Part shown: piece by piece, positions 1 to 11,541 of the stretch
How the letters are laid out: the number at the start of each line of letters is the position of its first letter
Numbering within the stretch: position 1 is the stretch's first letter
Program-made: the position numbers and the translations under genes
Assembly: GCA_024305405.1 (NCBI GenBank)
Contig: JAKNDB010000064.1
Span: forward strand, 1,488,001 to 1,552,000
Origin: Dirofilaria immitis
Taxonomy: Eukaryota > Nematoda > Chromadorea > Rhabditida > Onchocercidae
Reading direction: 5' to 3'
DNA: 64,000 bases
The notes under the pieces: model-generated
The model's database searches: none
The model's input: only the letters and a program-made list of their open reading frames with translations
What the model was told of the DNA's origin: nothing

Positions 1-911
1 AAACAAATCGGATAGTTTAATCTATTATTTTATCAAAATATTTAGGAAAAAATAAAATTAAAAATTGAATAAGCAAGAATTCGATATATTTCTAGTATTA
101 ATATAAACAATAAAGACAAATAAGAATAAATAATATCAGAAATGAATTGGAAATTAATAATTTGTCATTCTTTATTACAAATCCATTTTAGATTAAATCC
201 ATTTTAAATTTATTAAGCTTAAAATTTAAATTTTAGTTATTTTATTTTGAAGGAAAAAACCATTTATTTGACAACCTAAAACTAAATTATATTACAATTT
301 CATTACCATTAATTATATTAAATCATTCTTGCAAATAATAACATTTCATTATAATATTTGAATTACGATTATTTGATACGAACCAATCGATATAACTGAT
401 GATTTACTACAGTATATATTAGTTTCGAAATTATTTTGATATAAATAATCGGTAAATATTCTATATAGCTATCATAAGATCGGTAAGTAGTCGAAACATT
501 CTATAATAGCTACCATAAGCCTAATAAATAATAGAAATATTTTATATAACTACCATAAGCTCTGTAAATAATCAAAAACTACCATAAGCTCGGCAATTAG
601 TGGAAATATTCTACATAACTACCATAAGCCCCTCTTACCATATAATAATATATGAATAATTCATTTATACTGTAATTGTTAAACTATCAATCCTATATTC
701 TAATCATTGTTGTAATATTGCTGTAATACGATAGAGCTAATAATCTTCTCTTAGCAATCTGACCTTTCGATTTTCTTATTTTACTATTATCTTATTATCA
801 ATATGAAAATATTTAATTTACACATTGTAATTTGAATTATGCTACACTAGATAATCCATTCAATAACTAATTTAAATTTCTAAAATTAAATTAAATTTAT
901 AATTAACTAAC
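1..911 (-). other. Intron 2 of the lin-39-like gene (continues off the left edge)
   Basis: Very AT-rich sequence downstream of the GTTAGT donor. It should separate the hexapeptide exon from the homeobox exon. I looked on the minus strand for the [16 protein letters not shown] stretch and found none, so the homeobox lies to the left of the window. The only structure seen is the tandem repeat at about 455-635. Confidence 0.6.
455..635. repeat. Degenerate tandem repeat, unit about 45-50 bp
   Basis: The phrase (T)ACCATAAGC, followed by a variable NNNNTAATAA/GTAGT segment and AAATATT(C/T)TA, recurs about four times with small indels. It lies inside intron 2 of the lin-39-like gene. Confidence 0.7.
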
Positions 912-1041
912 CGCTTGCTGAATGGACCCGTGTCATCCATGGATAAACGGCTACATTATTCTTTTCTTCCTCATCCTCATCTTTTTCACCATCTTTTCCA
1001 TTCTTGCTCCATTCTCCACTATTATAACCACACGATGAACT
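912..1041 (-). CDS. lin-39: lin-39/Hox4-class Hox gene, coding exon 2 (YPWM hexapeptide)
   Basis: Seen on the minus strand: an open 43-codon exon plus one base, about 43% GC inside much more AT-rich DNA. It is preceded by a TTTATAG acceptor at 1043-1042 and followed by a GTTAGT donor at 911-906. It starts with a Ser-rich segment, then a Lys/Asp/Glu-rich stretch, then NNVAVYPWMTRVHSAS. YPWM is the PBC-binding hexapeptide of Hox proteins. V-Y-P-W-M followed by basic residues and V-H is the form typical of Hox4/Hox5 (Dfd, Scr, vertebrate HOX4), so a lin-39 orthologue is the best reading. Phase 0 at the start matches exon 1 and phase 1 at the end predicts a homeobox exon starting with two bases of a Gly codon. 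That exon is not in the window and must lie beyond base 1. With exon 1 the hexapeptide falls at residues 97-100. Class certainty is limited because the homeodomain is missing. Confidence 0.85.
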
Positions 1042-2039
1042 CTATAAATCAAATCAAATCAAATCAAATCAGGTCAGATCAAATTAATTAAATCAATTTT
1101 AAATCGAAAAAAATGAAATATTTAAATCAAATTCAAACATATTTTATTTAATTCTTAATATTAAATTATTGTTCAAAAAGAATTTTTCCATTTTTTTTTT
1201 TTTTATAATCGTTGATAATTTAAGTAAAATTTTAACGAACATTCATATTTTAAAAATGAAAAATTGTATTTTAAAATAATACATTAATATTAAATTAGAC
1301 ATTAAATATATGATGTGTGTATTTATAATTAATACCATAATTTTTAATAAAATTTGAAACAAATTAATAAATGTCAAAAAATGAAAAATAAAAATAGTAC
1401 AAAATAAATTTTAGATTTAAAAAAAAATGAAATATTATTTAGACTTAAAATTTTAACAAATAAATCAAATAAGATAATTAAAATCGTTATAATTTCTCTA
1501 AATCAATAATAAAAGGATTTCAAATCAATATTTTAGTAATATGAATTATTTCTATGTATGATATTGGGAATAGGATGATGAGATTAGAAAATAAGCGAAG
1601 ATATGAGGAAGAATTTTAGAATGAATGGGTTTGCTTTGGTTGGTCGGTTCATCAAAACGATAGATTTTTATCAAAAGCATTCGTTCTCGAAAAAGAAAAA
1701 TTATCGATGGATAAATGAATGAATGAATGATTTAGGAAATGAAAAGACAAAAATAGTATCGTAATTATTGATCGTTTTTTTAAATAAAAATTTTGTTATC
1801 AATCCTTTTTATCATATATTATATAAATTTTGTGATAAATTAAAAGATAACAAATAAATAGTATTGAATTAATTTTATATAAATTTAAAATAAAATGAAA
1901 AAAAGTAATAAACGAATTGTATTTATCTTAGATAAATACAAAGTATATTATCTATAATTAAAAATTAGAAAATATTTTGAAAAAAAAAGAGAAAAAAGAA
2001 ATGGATGAAGAAAGGATAGGAAAAAAATCACTTAAAGAC

Positions 2040-2185
2040 ATCATTATTATCATTATAATCATCATTGTTATTACCATTATTATCATTATAATCATCATTA
2101 TTATTATCATCAGCATCATCACCATTATCATCATTACTATGATCATTATCAGCATCATCATCATTATCATCATTATTTATCGAGG
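2040..2185. repeat. Imperfect ATT/ATC trinucleotide block
   Basis: Interrupted (ATT)n/(ATC)n triplets over about 145 bp. They create spurious poly-Ile and poly-Met reading frames on both strands, which I do not regard as genes. It lies in intron 1 of the lin-39-like gene. Confidence 0.85.
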
Positions 2186-4342
2186 TAATAAATCTGAATT
2201 AATTGGCTCAAGTGTCTTTTCATTTGATTTATTAAAACTCATTAACACTCTCAGCATACATATTAAAATAAAACTAACGACTTATCGCCAATTTTCAAAA
2301 AAATGTTGCCTTTGTTTTTGATAAATTTTTATTTGCCTAATAATAGTTGATAATAATAGGATTGTTAATCTTCGAAAATATTTCATCCATCATTAAGAAA
2401 ATGTTACAATTGTAACAACTTTAAAAATGATCATAGTAATGATGATAATGGTGTTGATGCTGATGACAATAATAATGATGATTATAAAAAAAAGAAAAAA
2501 ATTAAAAATAATTAACGCACATTTTCAGTAAATCATATTCATTCGAATGTTTGCAACAATTTTTGCGCGTTAATCCTTTTCAGTAAATCAAATCTTTCGT
2601 AAAGTTCAAAAGCATTAATGCTTTTCCGTAAATCATATCGTTCGATTGTTGGCAACATTTTTTTTTGCGCTAATTTCTTTTTCGTAAAATTTAAATCTTT
2701 CGTAAAGTTAAAAAAAAAAAAAAACACTAATTCTAAATTAAGCCTATATCTATTAAGCTTAATAGTTTTATTTATTCCCGAAGAGTTATTATTTTATTCT
2801 TTTTTCACCTCCCTCCCTCCGTCTATATTTCTATACTACAATATATAATTATTAATTTTTCTTATTTCTAAAATTTCGCTTAATTTCCGGAAGTTTGAAG
2901 ATATTCATGAAATGAAATTTAGTTTAGCTAGCTGCTTGCTTCCTTTAATTATCTAAACAAAATCTACAGTATCCATTAAATTTCTTGCTACAGTAAAATC
3001 AAATAGTTATTTTTCATACGAAATATAACTATCATATTGTAAAATCATCATTAACTACTTTTTAGTATTCCTAAAAACTACCATATAATCATTTCATATT
3101 TTATGCAAATTTTCTTATCATCTCAACAACACACATAAAACGTATCATATGAAAAGTTTATATAGGGTTTGAGTATCTAAATATTAAACAAATTTTTACG
3201 ATAATTTATAATGATTTTATAATAAAATAATAAGTAGCTTATTTTGCCTAATCATTATTTCCTCAAAGATTTAACCTAGATGTTCCGAGGATGAAATTTA
3301 TTCCTATATCTATTTTAGGTTGGTAATTATGCTTGCTATTCACAAACTATTCATCATCACTAAACAAAATATAACATGCGCTAGCAGTTGATCATTAGAA
3401 AAATCGTAAAGCTAAATTAATTTCAGTTTTCTTTTACAATCTTTAATAATATCTAGGAAAATGACATTTGACCTAAATATAAAAAAAAACAACTTATATA
3501 TCAGAAATACGATATTTCATACAATGCTAATCATATCATTTCAAAATATGATATTAAGCTCTAACTAAATTTGTAAGCTTTTACAATTTTTAAGAAGAAA
3601 AAATGATGTCCTCTTTTTTGTTTCAATCTTGAAACCTAATAAATAATCAGAATAGGAGTAAATCCAGATTCTGTTTTCAACATCTAATGATCATAAAGTA
3701 TTGACGAATAAGAAGTTTGAATCAAAAATGCTTCATGCTAATGCAAATGCTAAAAATGGTGGATTCATAAGGAAATGTTTGAAGTGCTAAGATTAAAAAG
3801 GTTAAAAAGTTATTTTACAATAAACTCATTACTTTGAAATGGCTATCTAGATCTAAAGAAATGGCTAGAATCCTGATCTCATCTATAATAAAAATTAACT
3901 AAAATCATCTAAATTCGAGAATGATTTAATAATGTAAATTCTATATTAACAAAATTTTAATTTTTTTCCGGACTATATAATTTATGAAAAATAAATTTTC
4001 TCTAATAAAATAATATCAATTATCAATTACATATTATATTACAAAAACTGATTATTGATAAAAGATATCAGAATTATGTTAAGTTATTACTAAAAAATCA
4101 TTTCAAACGTTGCCGAAAAAGATAACTATGCTTTTATCTGTCATGTTTCTAATATTATCACTTGTCGTACACTAGTGAATCCACAATCCTTTATGATATC
4201 TTTATGTATTATTATTTTCTTATCACTGATAATATTTCAATAAAATCTGCTAATATTAACTGCACAAACATGTCCATTCATTTGTTGCGCTTTTTTTTCA
4301 AAGAATATTTCTAATAAATAAATAATTTGATGAAATTCTATT

Positions 4343-4508
4343 AATCACTTTAATGATTACAGTTAACAATTTAAATTATCTTATCATTTCTGCCTATTTC
4401 ATATAACTAAATTAATTCGTCAAAATCACTTTAATGATTACAGTTAACAATTTAGATTATCTTATCATTTCTGTCTATTTCAGTACAGCTAAATTAATTC
4501 ATCAAAAT
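4343..4508. repeat. Direct duplication, 91-bp period, two copies
   Basis: The segment starting AATCACTTTAATGATTACAG at 4343 recurs at 4434 with few differences, and each copy ends in TAAATTAATTC. It sits in intron 1 just inside the exon-1 donor of the lin-39-like gene. Confidence 0.85.
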
Positions 4509-4561
4509 GAAGGTTTCAAAATAAAAAAATTTTTTGAATAAAAAAGCATAAATATACCTAC

Positions 4562-4753
4562 CGGACCATGTTGACTGGAATCAGGAGTACTGTATTGCGC
4601 ATTTGTATAATATGATGGACCGGATTGTGGTGCAGATGGTGCTGTAGAATTATTAGCTGTTGTAAGTCTTGAATTTGATTGTTGCTGATGTTGCTGTTGT
4701 TGATCATAATAATAATTTGAGATCTCTGGTGCAAATTGCTCTGCTGATGTCAT
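4562..4753 (-). CDS. lin-39: lin-39/Hox4-class Hox gene, coding exon 1
   Basis: Minus-strand exon of 64 codons beginning MTSAEQFAPEISNYYYD. It continues with a Gln-rich stretch of about 10 residues, then Ser/Thr/Pro/Tyr-rich sequence ending DSSQHGP. A GTAGGT donor at 4561-4556 follows in phase 0, which fits the phase-0 start of the YPWM exon at 1041. The ATG at 4753 is chosen because it is the first in-frame ATG. The frame stays open upstream only to a stop at 4792-4790, passing a GTG but no ATG, and an out-of-frame ATG at 4776 opens a short uORF that ends before the start. Low-complexity Tyr/Gln/Ser N-termini are usual for Hox exon 1 and carry no family signature. Assignment rests on strand, phase and the hexapeptide exon 3.5 kb downstream. 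An additional exon in the intron cannot be excluded. Confidence 0.75.
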
Positions 4754-5455
4754 ATTTTCAAATATAAAATAATCATCCACCGTATTAGATTATCAGTTTA
4801 AATCAGAAATTAATCAACTCAGTGAATTATTTTTCTTTTTTTTCTTTCGTTTTTTTCTTCTTGTTTACGAAAAAATAGTAATAGTAATAGTAATAGTAAT
4901 AATAATAATAATAAATTTTAAATAGAATAGAAATTGCACTTATTCACGTTTTTTTTTTTTAGTTACGTGAAAAATAATGAAAATATTAGTTAATGTAGCG
5001 TTATAGCGCCATTTTATTGTTGATATTGAAATCATATAATATCAGAATTAATTTGCAATTTTTCAACAATATGATACGATGATATCTATTACTAATACCA
5101 AATTTCTTCGTCTTCTTCTTCTCGTCTTTTTTTTTTTGTTCTTTTTTTTTTTTTTTTTACAAAATAATCAATCTGAAATATAATTTTGTATAAATTTAGT
5201 GATATTATATCAACTTTTTGTAATAGTAATATCTCAAATATTATCAATATTTTCATTCTATTTAGTTTTTGTTATTTTAATCAACAACCCAATAACAACA
5301 AATAATTTTATCGGTTATTAAAATAAATTGATAAAAATTGATAGCGAAGAATTAAGGTGAAAAAAGAAAATGATGTGAAAACAGAGAGAAAAGGATCAGA
5401 TAGAAAGAATAGCGTGAAAAGAGAGTTTTCCGAAACGATATGCCAATACACCCTT

Positions 5456-5493
5456 CCACGCCTTCAACGAATGGACGATCGTTGAAGGCGTGG
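5456..5493. other. Perfect 15-bp inverted repeat (hairpin) upstream of the lin-39-like gene
   Basis: CCACGCCTTCAACGA at 5456-5470 and its exact reverse complement at 5479-5493 are separated by an 8-nt loop. The arms are 60% GC in DNA that is otherwise about 20% GC. It lies about 700 bp upstream of the lin-39-like ATG, so it could act in DNA as a dyad protein-binding site or in RNA as a stem-loop. The stem does not extend beyond 15 bp, which is short for a microRNA precursor. Function unknown. Confidence 0.8.
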
Positions 5494-5935
5494 CATCAGA
5501 TGAAAATCCTTCCAACATATTCAGACGACCATACAACATGACAACATAATCAAAATATACAGTCTAATAGAATGATATAATTTGATGAAATTTATGAATT
5601 ATAATTTTACAATAATTATGATAATGATAATAATAATAATCAATAATCATTATTGATAAATGAGCATAAATTTAAAATAATCATTCATCCTATAAATAAT
5701 AAATGTTAATTATTAAGTATTAATAGTATAAAATAATTTATATGAGATAAAAATAAATTACTAAATTTTCATATTTTAATCCAATTTTTTTTTTTTAAAA
5801 TAATTTATGAATAATTGCAATTTTATAAATTTTTTGTTCCCATAAAAATTTTCATTGTGAGACATTTTTTGATAAATAGCACTTTATATAATTCATGCAT
5901 TTCGAATTTTATCTTAACAATAGTTAATTAATTAA

Positions 5936-6015
5936 TCCATTCATTCATTCCATCATTCGATCATTCATTCGCTCATTCTATCATTCATTCGATCATTCGA
6001 TCATTCATTCTTTCA
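5936..6015. repeat. CATT/GATC-type tetranucleotide repeats
   Basis: Runs of ATTCATTC mixed with CATTCGAT over about 80 bp. Confidence 0.85.
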
Positions 6016-6144
6016 ATTATTGTTTTTCAAAGAATTTCTAAATTTTAGTATATGATAAAACATCAGAAATCATCCATTTTTTTTTACGCTTTCTTTGTTT
6101 TAATACCAGTATATATATATATTTATTTATATATAAATAAATAT

Positions 6145-6225
6145 AAAGAGAGGGACAGAGAGAGGGAAGAGGGGAAGAGAGAAAGAGAAAAAGAGGGAGA
6201 GAGAGAGAAGAGAGGAAGAGATAAA
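6145..6225. repeat. GA-rich purine tract
   Basis: About 80 bp of AGAGAG/GGGA/GAAA purine sequence on the plus strand, giving a spurious charged Arg/Glu frame. Confidence 0.8.
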
Positions 6226-6791
6226 GTCAATAACACATGTAGAGCTAACAATATACGGCATGATAACTTAAGGTTGGATTCATTTACAGAATGAATGCGA
6301 TTGCAACATTGTTGTAACTATTCCGCACTCCAATAGTTAGTTGTCAGTCAATCGGTTAGTCGATTAGACGATTGAATGAATGGATGAGTTAGTGAGTCAG
6401 CTAATCAGTCACCTTCGTTGTTGTTTTATTTTTTTATTTTTTTTTATCAATAAAATAGCGAAGTATTATGAGTATGATAGGTGACGATGATTACTTTTGA
6501 TCGCTTTTCTCAATATCATTTAAGATTATTTGAAGGATAGTGTAATTCATACGTAATTAAACGAATCAAATTATTCGCTTAGTTCCCTTCGACTAACATC
6601 GAGATAGAAAGATGAGGAGGGAAGTACAGTTTGGAAGAAGCGTAAAGTTTTGTAAGTGAAATTAGGGTGTTGGCGTTTGAGAGCATCGAAAAGTAGAAAT
6701 TGCGATGGATGGGTAGAAAGATGGAAGGAAGGAAAGAAGGGCCCTTCTCTCTCCTCTCAGTCATCTGTCAGAAATCGTCGGCATCCCTCTG

Positions 6792-6884
6792 ATGGCGGCT
6801 ACTTCAAAACCGAATGAATGGGCTAAAACTCCGACTACTGCCACATTCGAACATTTCCTTCTTCTCCTCTCGATGAAGAACTGA
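6792..6884 (+). CDS. Possible 30-codon small ORF in a GC-richer island
   Basis: ATG at 6792 opens MAATSKPNEWAKTPTTATFE and runs to a TGA at 6882-6884. The stretch is about half GC, unlike the flanks, and contains no GT dinucleotide, so it has no internal splice donor. A strong pyrimidine-tract acceptor-like CTCTCCTCTCAG ends at 6760, about 30 nt upstream. That could be a 3' splice or trans-splice site for a small transcript. No family recognised. It may equally be non-coding regulatory DNA upstream of the lin-39-like gene; the opposite strand also has a 61-codon frame (6764-6579). Confidence 0.2.
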   Translation: MAATSKPNEWAKTPTTATFEHFLLLLSMKN

Positions 6885-7195
6885 TATGAATTCCTTCCAT
6901 TCCTTCCATTTTTTCCATCTTTCCATTTCTTCCATCTTTCCGTCCTTCCATTCCTTCCATCTTTCCATTCCTTCCGCTCTTCCGTCCTTCTATTCTTCCA
7001 TCCTTCCATTCCCTCCATTCTTCCCATCCTTCCGTCCTCCCGTCCTTCTATTCTTTTATCCTTCTATCATTTCATTCTTTCCGTCCTTCTATCCTTTCCA
7101 TCCTTCCACTCCTTCCTTTCATTCCTCCTGTCCTTCCATCTTTCCGTCCTTCCATTCTTCCGTTTTTCCATTCCTCATCCTTCTATCTCTTTTCG
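6885..7195. repeat. TTCC/ATTCC-type degenerate pyrimidine repeat
   Basis: About 310 bp of CCTTCCATTCTTCC-like units, almost pure pyrimidine on the plus strand and interrupted by A and G. It yields open but low-complexity frames on both strands that I reject as genes. Confidence 0.85.
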
Positions 7196-7374
7196 TCCCT
7201 TCTCACCAACTTCACTTACATCCACGTAAAAATTTCCATCAATTAAAAAAGCGCCACATTCAAAAACCAGCGATTCCATTCGTTTATCCCATGCTATCCT
7301 TTTTCCTCCTACCTCAATATTCTTGATTCCCGCATGACACACCTACATAATTCATCCATCCACTCATATACAGA

Positions 7375-7450
7375 GAGACACACACACCCACACACCACAC
7401 ACACACACACACACATACACATTTACACCCACATACATACACTTAAAAGG
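7375..7450. repeat. CA dinucleotide-rich tract
   Basis: ACACAC and ACATAC runs over about 75 bp. Confidence 0.85.
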
Positions 7451-7764
7451 ACTCAGTTTTTCTTTTTTTTTTTGTATCGAAACCCTCTCAAAAAAAAATA
7501 GAGTAGTAAGAGAAGAAAAGACAACAATGTATATATATATAAATGTATATACATACATATACATCTATATATTTAGCACAAACCCAAAAACGCGAAATCA
7601 TCAATCAATTTCTCCCTTTTTATGTTTTTTTTCTTGCCGTTGAATCCATTTCAAATACTTCAATTCCATGGCATTAGAAGAAAGTTTAATATTACTTATT
7701 ATACATGAATTAAAATTATTCGTATATATATATATACATAATGTATATAATTTTTAAAATAATA

Positions 7765-7845
7765 TCTATGAATATGCACGAAATATATTAAAATGCACGA
7801 ATTATCTTAAAATGCACGAATTATCTTAAAATGCACGAAATCGTT
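7765..7845. repeat. AAAATGCACGAATTATCTT tandem repeat, about 4 copies
   Basis: The 19-20-bp unit containing ATGCACGAA recurs four times with small changes, just before a poly-A run. Confidence 0.85.
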
Positions 7846-7900
7846 CTAAAAAAAAAAAAAAATACGTGAAAAAATGTAATAAATGGAATTAGTTGAACTT

Positions 7901-7902
<2 letters not shown>

Positions 7903-7937
<35 letters not shown>
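7903..7937. repeat. (CT)n microsatellite
   Basis: Uninterrupted CT repeat of about 35 bp. Confidence 0.95.
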
Positions 7938-7942
<5 letters not shown>

Positions 7943-9444
7943 AGTAATGAAATTTTTATTATTTTTTTCCTTAAAATTTAACATAATATATAAAAAACAT
8001 ATCGCATATATTTAGGTAAATTGATAATTTTTCATTTTACTCTCTTATCAAAAACTTATTGAAACAAAAAAAAAAAAAGAGTTGAAAAATAAACAAATAA
8101 AACTTTTCCTAAGAAACAACATGTTTATCAACAACAAATAGCACTAATAGTTATATAAGATTTACACATTTAGATCATTTCTTTCTTTTTCTCTCTTCAT
8201 TTTTCTTCAACACTTTCCTCTCTCTTTGCTCAGTTGAAAATCTTGCAATAATCACTTACCGTAATACTTTAAAAATTTATCTTCCAAAGCTCTATTATTA
8301 TTCCATAAAAAATTTAAATATTTCCCATATAAGAGAGCGAGAGAACGAGGGAGGAAAGGGAGAGTGAGAGAGAGAGAGAAAGAAAGAAAAAAGGAAATGA
8401 TTTTTAAATCTGATAAATTTCATGCCATCCTTTTTTTTCCTACTATTTTAATTAGCATAATGATAGATGTATTTGATAATAATTAATGATTACCGATTAA
8501 ATTAATCGAGAATAATGATTAGGGAATGAATTCAAATGATTAAAACGAACACAATAAAGAATTGACAGTATGATAAGTACGTATTACAGCATGATGAAAA
8601 TATTATTAATTGATAAAATGATTAAAATGATAACGATGATTTAATATAAATGATTATCAAATAAATATTTAAAAATGACAAAACGAAAAATTCATATTTT
8701 AACATAAAATAAAGCTTAAAAATATTAGGCCAATAATTTGCATAAAAGATAATAAATGATAAACTTATTCATATCAGTTATTCGAGAATTATCCAAATGA
8801 AAGAATTAAAATTTACAACTGTAAAAATTCGAAAAAAAATGCAAAATCTGAATTTAATAAAGGCATCAAAAATTATTTAAAATCTATTTTATTTTGTTAT
8901 GATATTTTGCATATTTTAACAAATATTTAGAAATTATCTATTAACAATATGAATTATCTATCAAATTTTTTCTATTAATGATCCAATGATAAGCTATCAT
9001 TGGATAAAAGTGATAGTATATTAAATAATCAAATAGAGATAAGCTTTTCTTTTTTTTAAACAAAGTTTCAAGAATAAAGGAATTGAAATAAAATTAGCTA
9101 TATGAGAGAGAATTCATTGGGGAATGAAAGTTTCGATAAGATGATGAAAAAAAGGAAAAAAAAAGAAGTCTCTCGACATTAGAATATAGCCGATCGGATC
9201 AAAGAAAATTTATAAATTTTTTTAAAATGATGAAATGAAAAACAAAGAAAAAAAGTTAGGTTATGAATTTTTGAAATTTTCATATTCTACAGAAAGCTCA
9301 TTACAATTTTGCTTTCCAACCATCTTATTAATAGCGATCAAATTCGAGAAATTCTCGAATTCTCGATGCTTTTAGCAATTTAGCTATACAAATAATAGAA
9401 TAAAATGTAACATTTTTTATCAAAAAAAAAACAAAAGACAAAGA

Positions 9445-9650
9445 ATTATCCAAATTGATAAGCTAATAGATATGATCGGAATAGATATGATTAGGAAAGT
9501 TTTCACTGAAATAATTCTATTTCCCGTGATAATAAAATGATAAAGAATCATCCAAATTGATAAGCTAATAGATTTAATTGGGTTAAATATGATCGAGAAA
9601 GTTTTCAATGAAAATAATTCTATTTTCCGTGATAATAATACTATTTATCA
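9445..9650. repeat. Direct duplication, about 100-bp unit, two copies
   Basis: ATCCAAATTGATAAGCTAAT followed by GATCGGAATAG/GGGTTAAATATGAT, AAAGTTTTCA and ATAATTCTATTT.CCGTGATAATAA occurs twice in tandem. Confidence 0.85.
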
Positions 9651-10866
9651 AAAGGTCAAAGGTAGTAATAAATATATTTCATTATCCCTCTTATTTGTTA
9701 CAATTTTTAATTGGCAAACTTTGGATATTATCAAAAATGGCAACATTGGTTGGATAGCGTTGAATTGATTTATTCACATCATTAAGAGAAATAAATGATC
9801 GTCGAATGTCGAATGATGATTTGTCTTACCCTCACCTTGTTAATGTGCCCAATAAATTAGATCATTTCTTTTCCTCCCTTAATTCATAGTCCCAACTTTG
9901 CTTTGCCTCTAACAATCAGTTTTCTTTTTTTTTTTTTTTTTTTCCCTTTCCTGATCTTATATCAAACATGAGCATTCTCGAATTTTATGCTATTGCCTTA
10001 TCTTGATCAAATGCTAAACACAAATTATTATATTGAGATTAAGGATTAATAAAAAAAAAAAAATAATTTTATTATTAAAGTGAACGAAGAGAAAAGAAAA
10101 ACAAAAAGAAAAAAAAAATACAAACTTCAAATAATTCATTAGGAAAAAAAAAAAAAAATTATTTAAAAATTCATTAATAGTTCGATTCAACAAGGATGCA
10201 ATTTTTTTTTCTCCTTCCTCTTTTTTTCTTTTTTTTTTTTTTTTTTGTTTTACTTTCATCTTAAATTTCAATCATTTTCAGACGTCTTGCCGGTTTGGTT
10301 CCAATCATTTCCTCTTCCTCTTTTGCAGTCCTAGATATGTTTATATATAGTTTCTTCTTTTTCTTCGCTCCTCTTTTTTTTTTTTTTTGATTTTAATTTT
10401 TTTTTTTTTTTGGAAAACCAGTTTCCTATAAATTGCTGTTAATCTTAGTTTTTTTTTTTTTTTTTTTTAAGAAGGTATTTTGCCGAATAGACGGCAAGCA
10501 AAATTTCAAAAATCATCACATCATATAAAAACGATAATGATGATGATCCCATTGATATCATTGATATTGCTATATGTGTGTTATCATTTTATTATCATTC
10601 TATATTTTAGCATTTCTTTTATCAATTTATTCAATTGTTATTTTTAATCAAAATAATATTTATTAATGATAGTATTCGTTAAAATATAAAATTTGAATAA
10701 ATTTTATATCGCAATGTTTTTTTTTAAGGCAAAGAAATGAAGCAAAATAAATTTGCTTAATTTTTCTTTTTTTTTTTTTGAATGATAATATTTGAATTTT
10801 ATTTATTTATATTTTGATGATATAACAAATATTACTGATAAACTATTTGCTATCATGATAAACTAT

Positions 10867-10869
10867 ACA

Positions 10870-10912
<43 letters not shown>

Positions 10913-10918
10913 TTACTA
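10867..10918. repeat. (CTA)n trinucleotide repeat
   Basis: About 15 ACT/CTA triplets followed by ACTATTGCTATT variants. Confidence 0.95.
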
Positions 10919-11093
10919 TTGCTATTACTCTGCTTATCATTTTTGAATTATATTATTCCTAAAATTACTTCATAATATCAAATCAATGATAGAATATTCT
11001 TGAAATTTACTCTACGACAAATGAAATAATATTTTTACAGTAAACAATAAATAAGTTTCATTTATAAAAAAAAAAATAAATCAAAATATTCTG

Positions 11094-11541
11094 ATATAAT
11101 AAAAGTATTTCTTTGATGTGAAATTAAATTGAATCTATTATCTCTTATCAAAATTTTAATAATAAAAGTATTTCTTTGATGTGAAATTAAATTGAATCTA
11201 TTATCTCTTATCAAAATTTTAATAATAAAAGTATTTCTTTGATGTGAAATTAAATTGAATCTATTATCTCTTATCAAAATTTTAATAATAAAAATATTTC
11301 TTTGATATGAAATTAAATTTAATCTATTATCTCTTATCAAAATTTTAATAATAAAAATATTTCTTTGATATGAAATTAAATTTAATCTATTATCTCTTAT
11401 CAAAATTTTAATAATAAAAATATTTCTTTGATATGAAATTAAATTGAATCTATTATCTCTTATCAAAATTTTAATAATAAAAATATTTCTTTGATATGAA
11501 ATTAAATTTAATCTATTATCTCTTATCAAAATTTTAATCAT
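11094..11541. repeat. 63-bp minisatellite, about 7 copies
   Basis: The unit TATTTCTTTGAT(G/A)TGAAATTAAATTGAATC...CTTATCAAAATTTTAATAATAAAA repeats with an exact 63-bp period (copies at 11101, 11164, 11227 and on). Copies differ by a few bases: the first three share AGTATTTC...GATGTG and the later four share AATATTTC...GATATG. Because 63 is divisible by three, the minus strand is open for 175 codons with a 21-residue repeat. I treat this as a by-product of the period, not a gene. Confidence 0.95.

Larger units (their letters stand above)
1044..4555 (-). other. Intron 1 of the lin-39-like gene
   Basis: About 3.5 kb between the GTAGGT donor of exon 1 and the TTTATAG acceptor of exon 2. Just upstream of the acceptor, on the minus strand, are about five copies of GATTT (plus-strand AAATC, 1047-1070). 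The rest is AT-rich with an ATT/ATC trinucleotide block at 2040-2185 and a 91-bp direct duplication at 4343-4508. No further coding exon was recognised. Confidence 0.6.
4754..6884. other. Upstream region of the lin-39-like gene (candidate promoter/5' UTR)
   Basis: Several patches here are clearly richer in G+C than the surroundings: 5390-5540 (holding the hairpin), 6240-6420 and 6560-6884. The proximal 600 bp is AT-rich with homopolymer A and T runs. A CATT/GATC tetranucleotide block lies at 5936-6015 and a GA-rich block at 6145-6225. No TATA box, spliced-leader acceptor or TSS could be fixed. Position argues for regulatory content, but this is inference from composition and distance only. 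Confidence 0.4.
7940..11090. other. Intergenic, AT-rich, no gene seen
   Basis: Holds a GA-rich tract near 8335-8390, a roughly 100-bp duplication at 9445-9650, several long T runs (9927-9943, 10375-10410, 10448-10468) and a CTA trinucleotide repeat at 10867-10918. The reading frames present are homopolymer-driven and not credible as coding. Confidence 0.6.

Noticed and set aside
4774..4776. Minus-strand ATG at 4776 as the lin-39-like start
   Set aside because: It is out of frame with the exon and stops after eight codons; the in-frame ATG is at 4753.
5430..5520. Reading the 5456-5493 hairpin as a microRNA precursor
   Set aside because: The stem is only 15 bp with an 8-nt loop and flanks do not extend the pairing, too short for a typical precursor.
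6761..7326. Ser/Phe/Pro-rich plus-strand and Trp/Lys/Arg-rich minus-strand frames
   Set aside because: Degenerate TTCC repeat; both strands open for compositional reasons.
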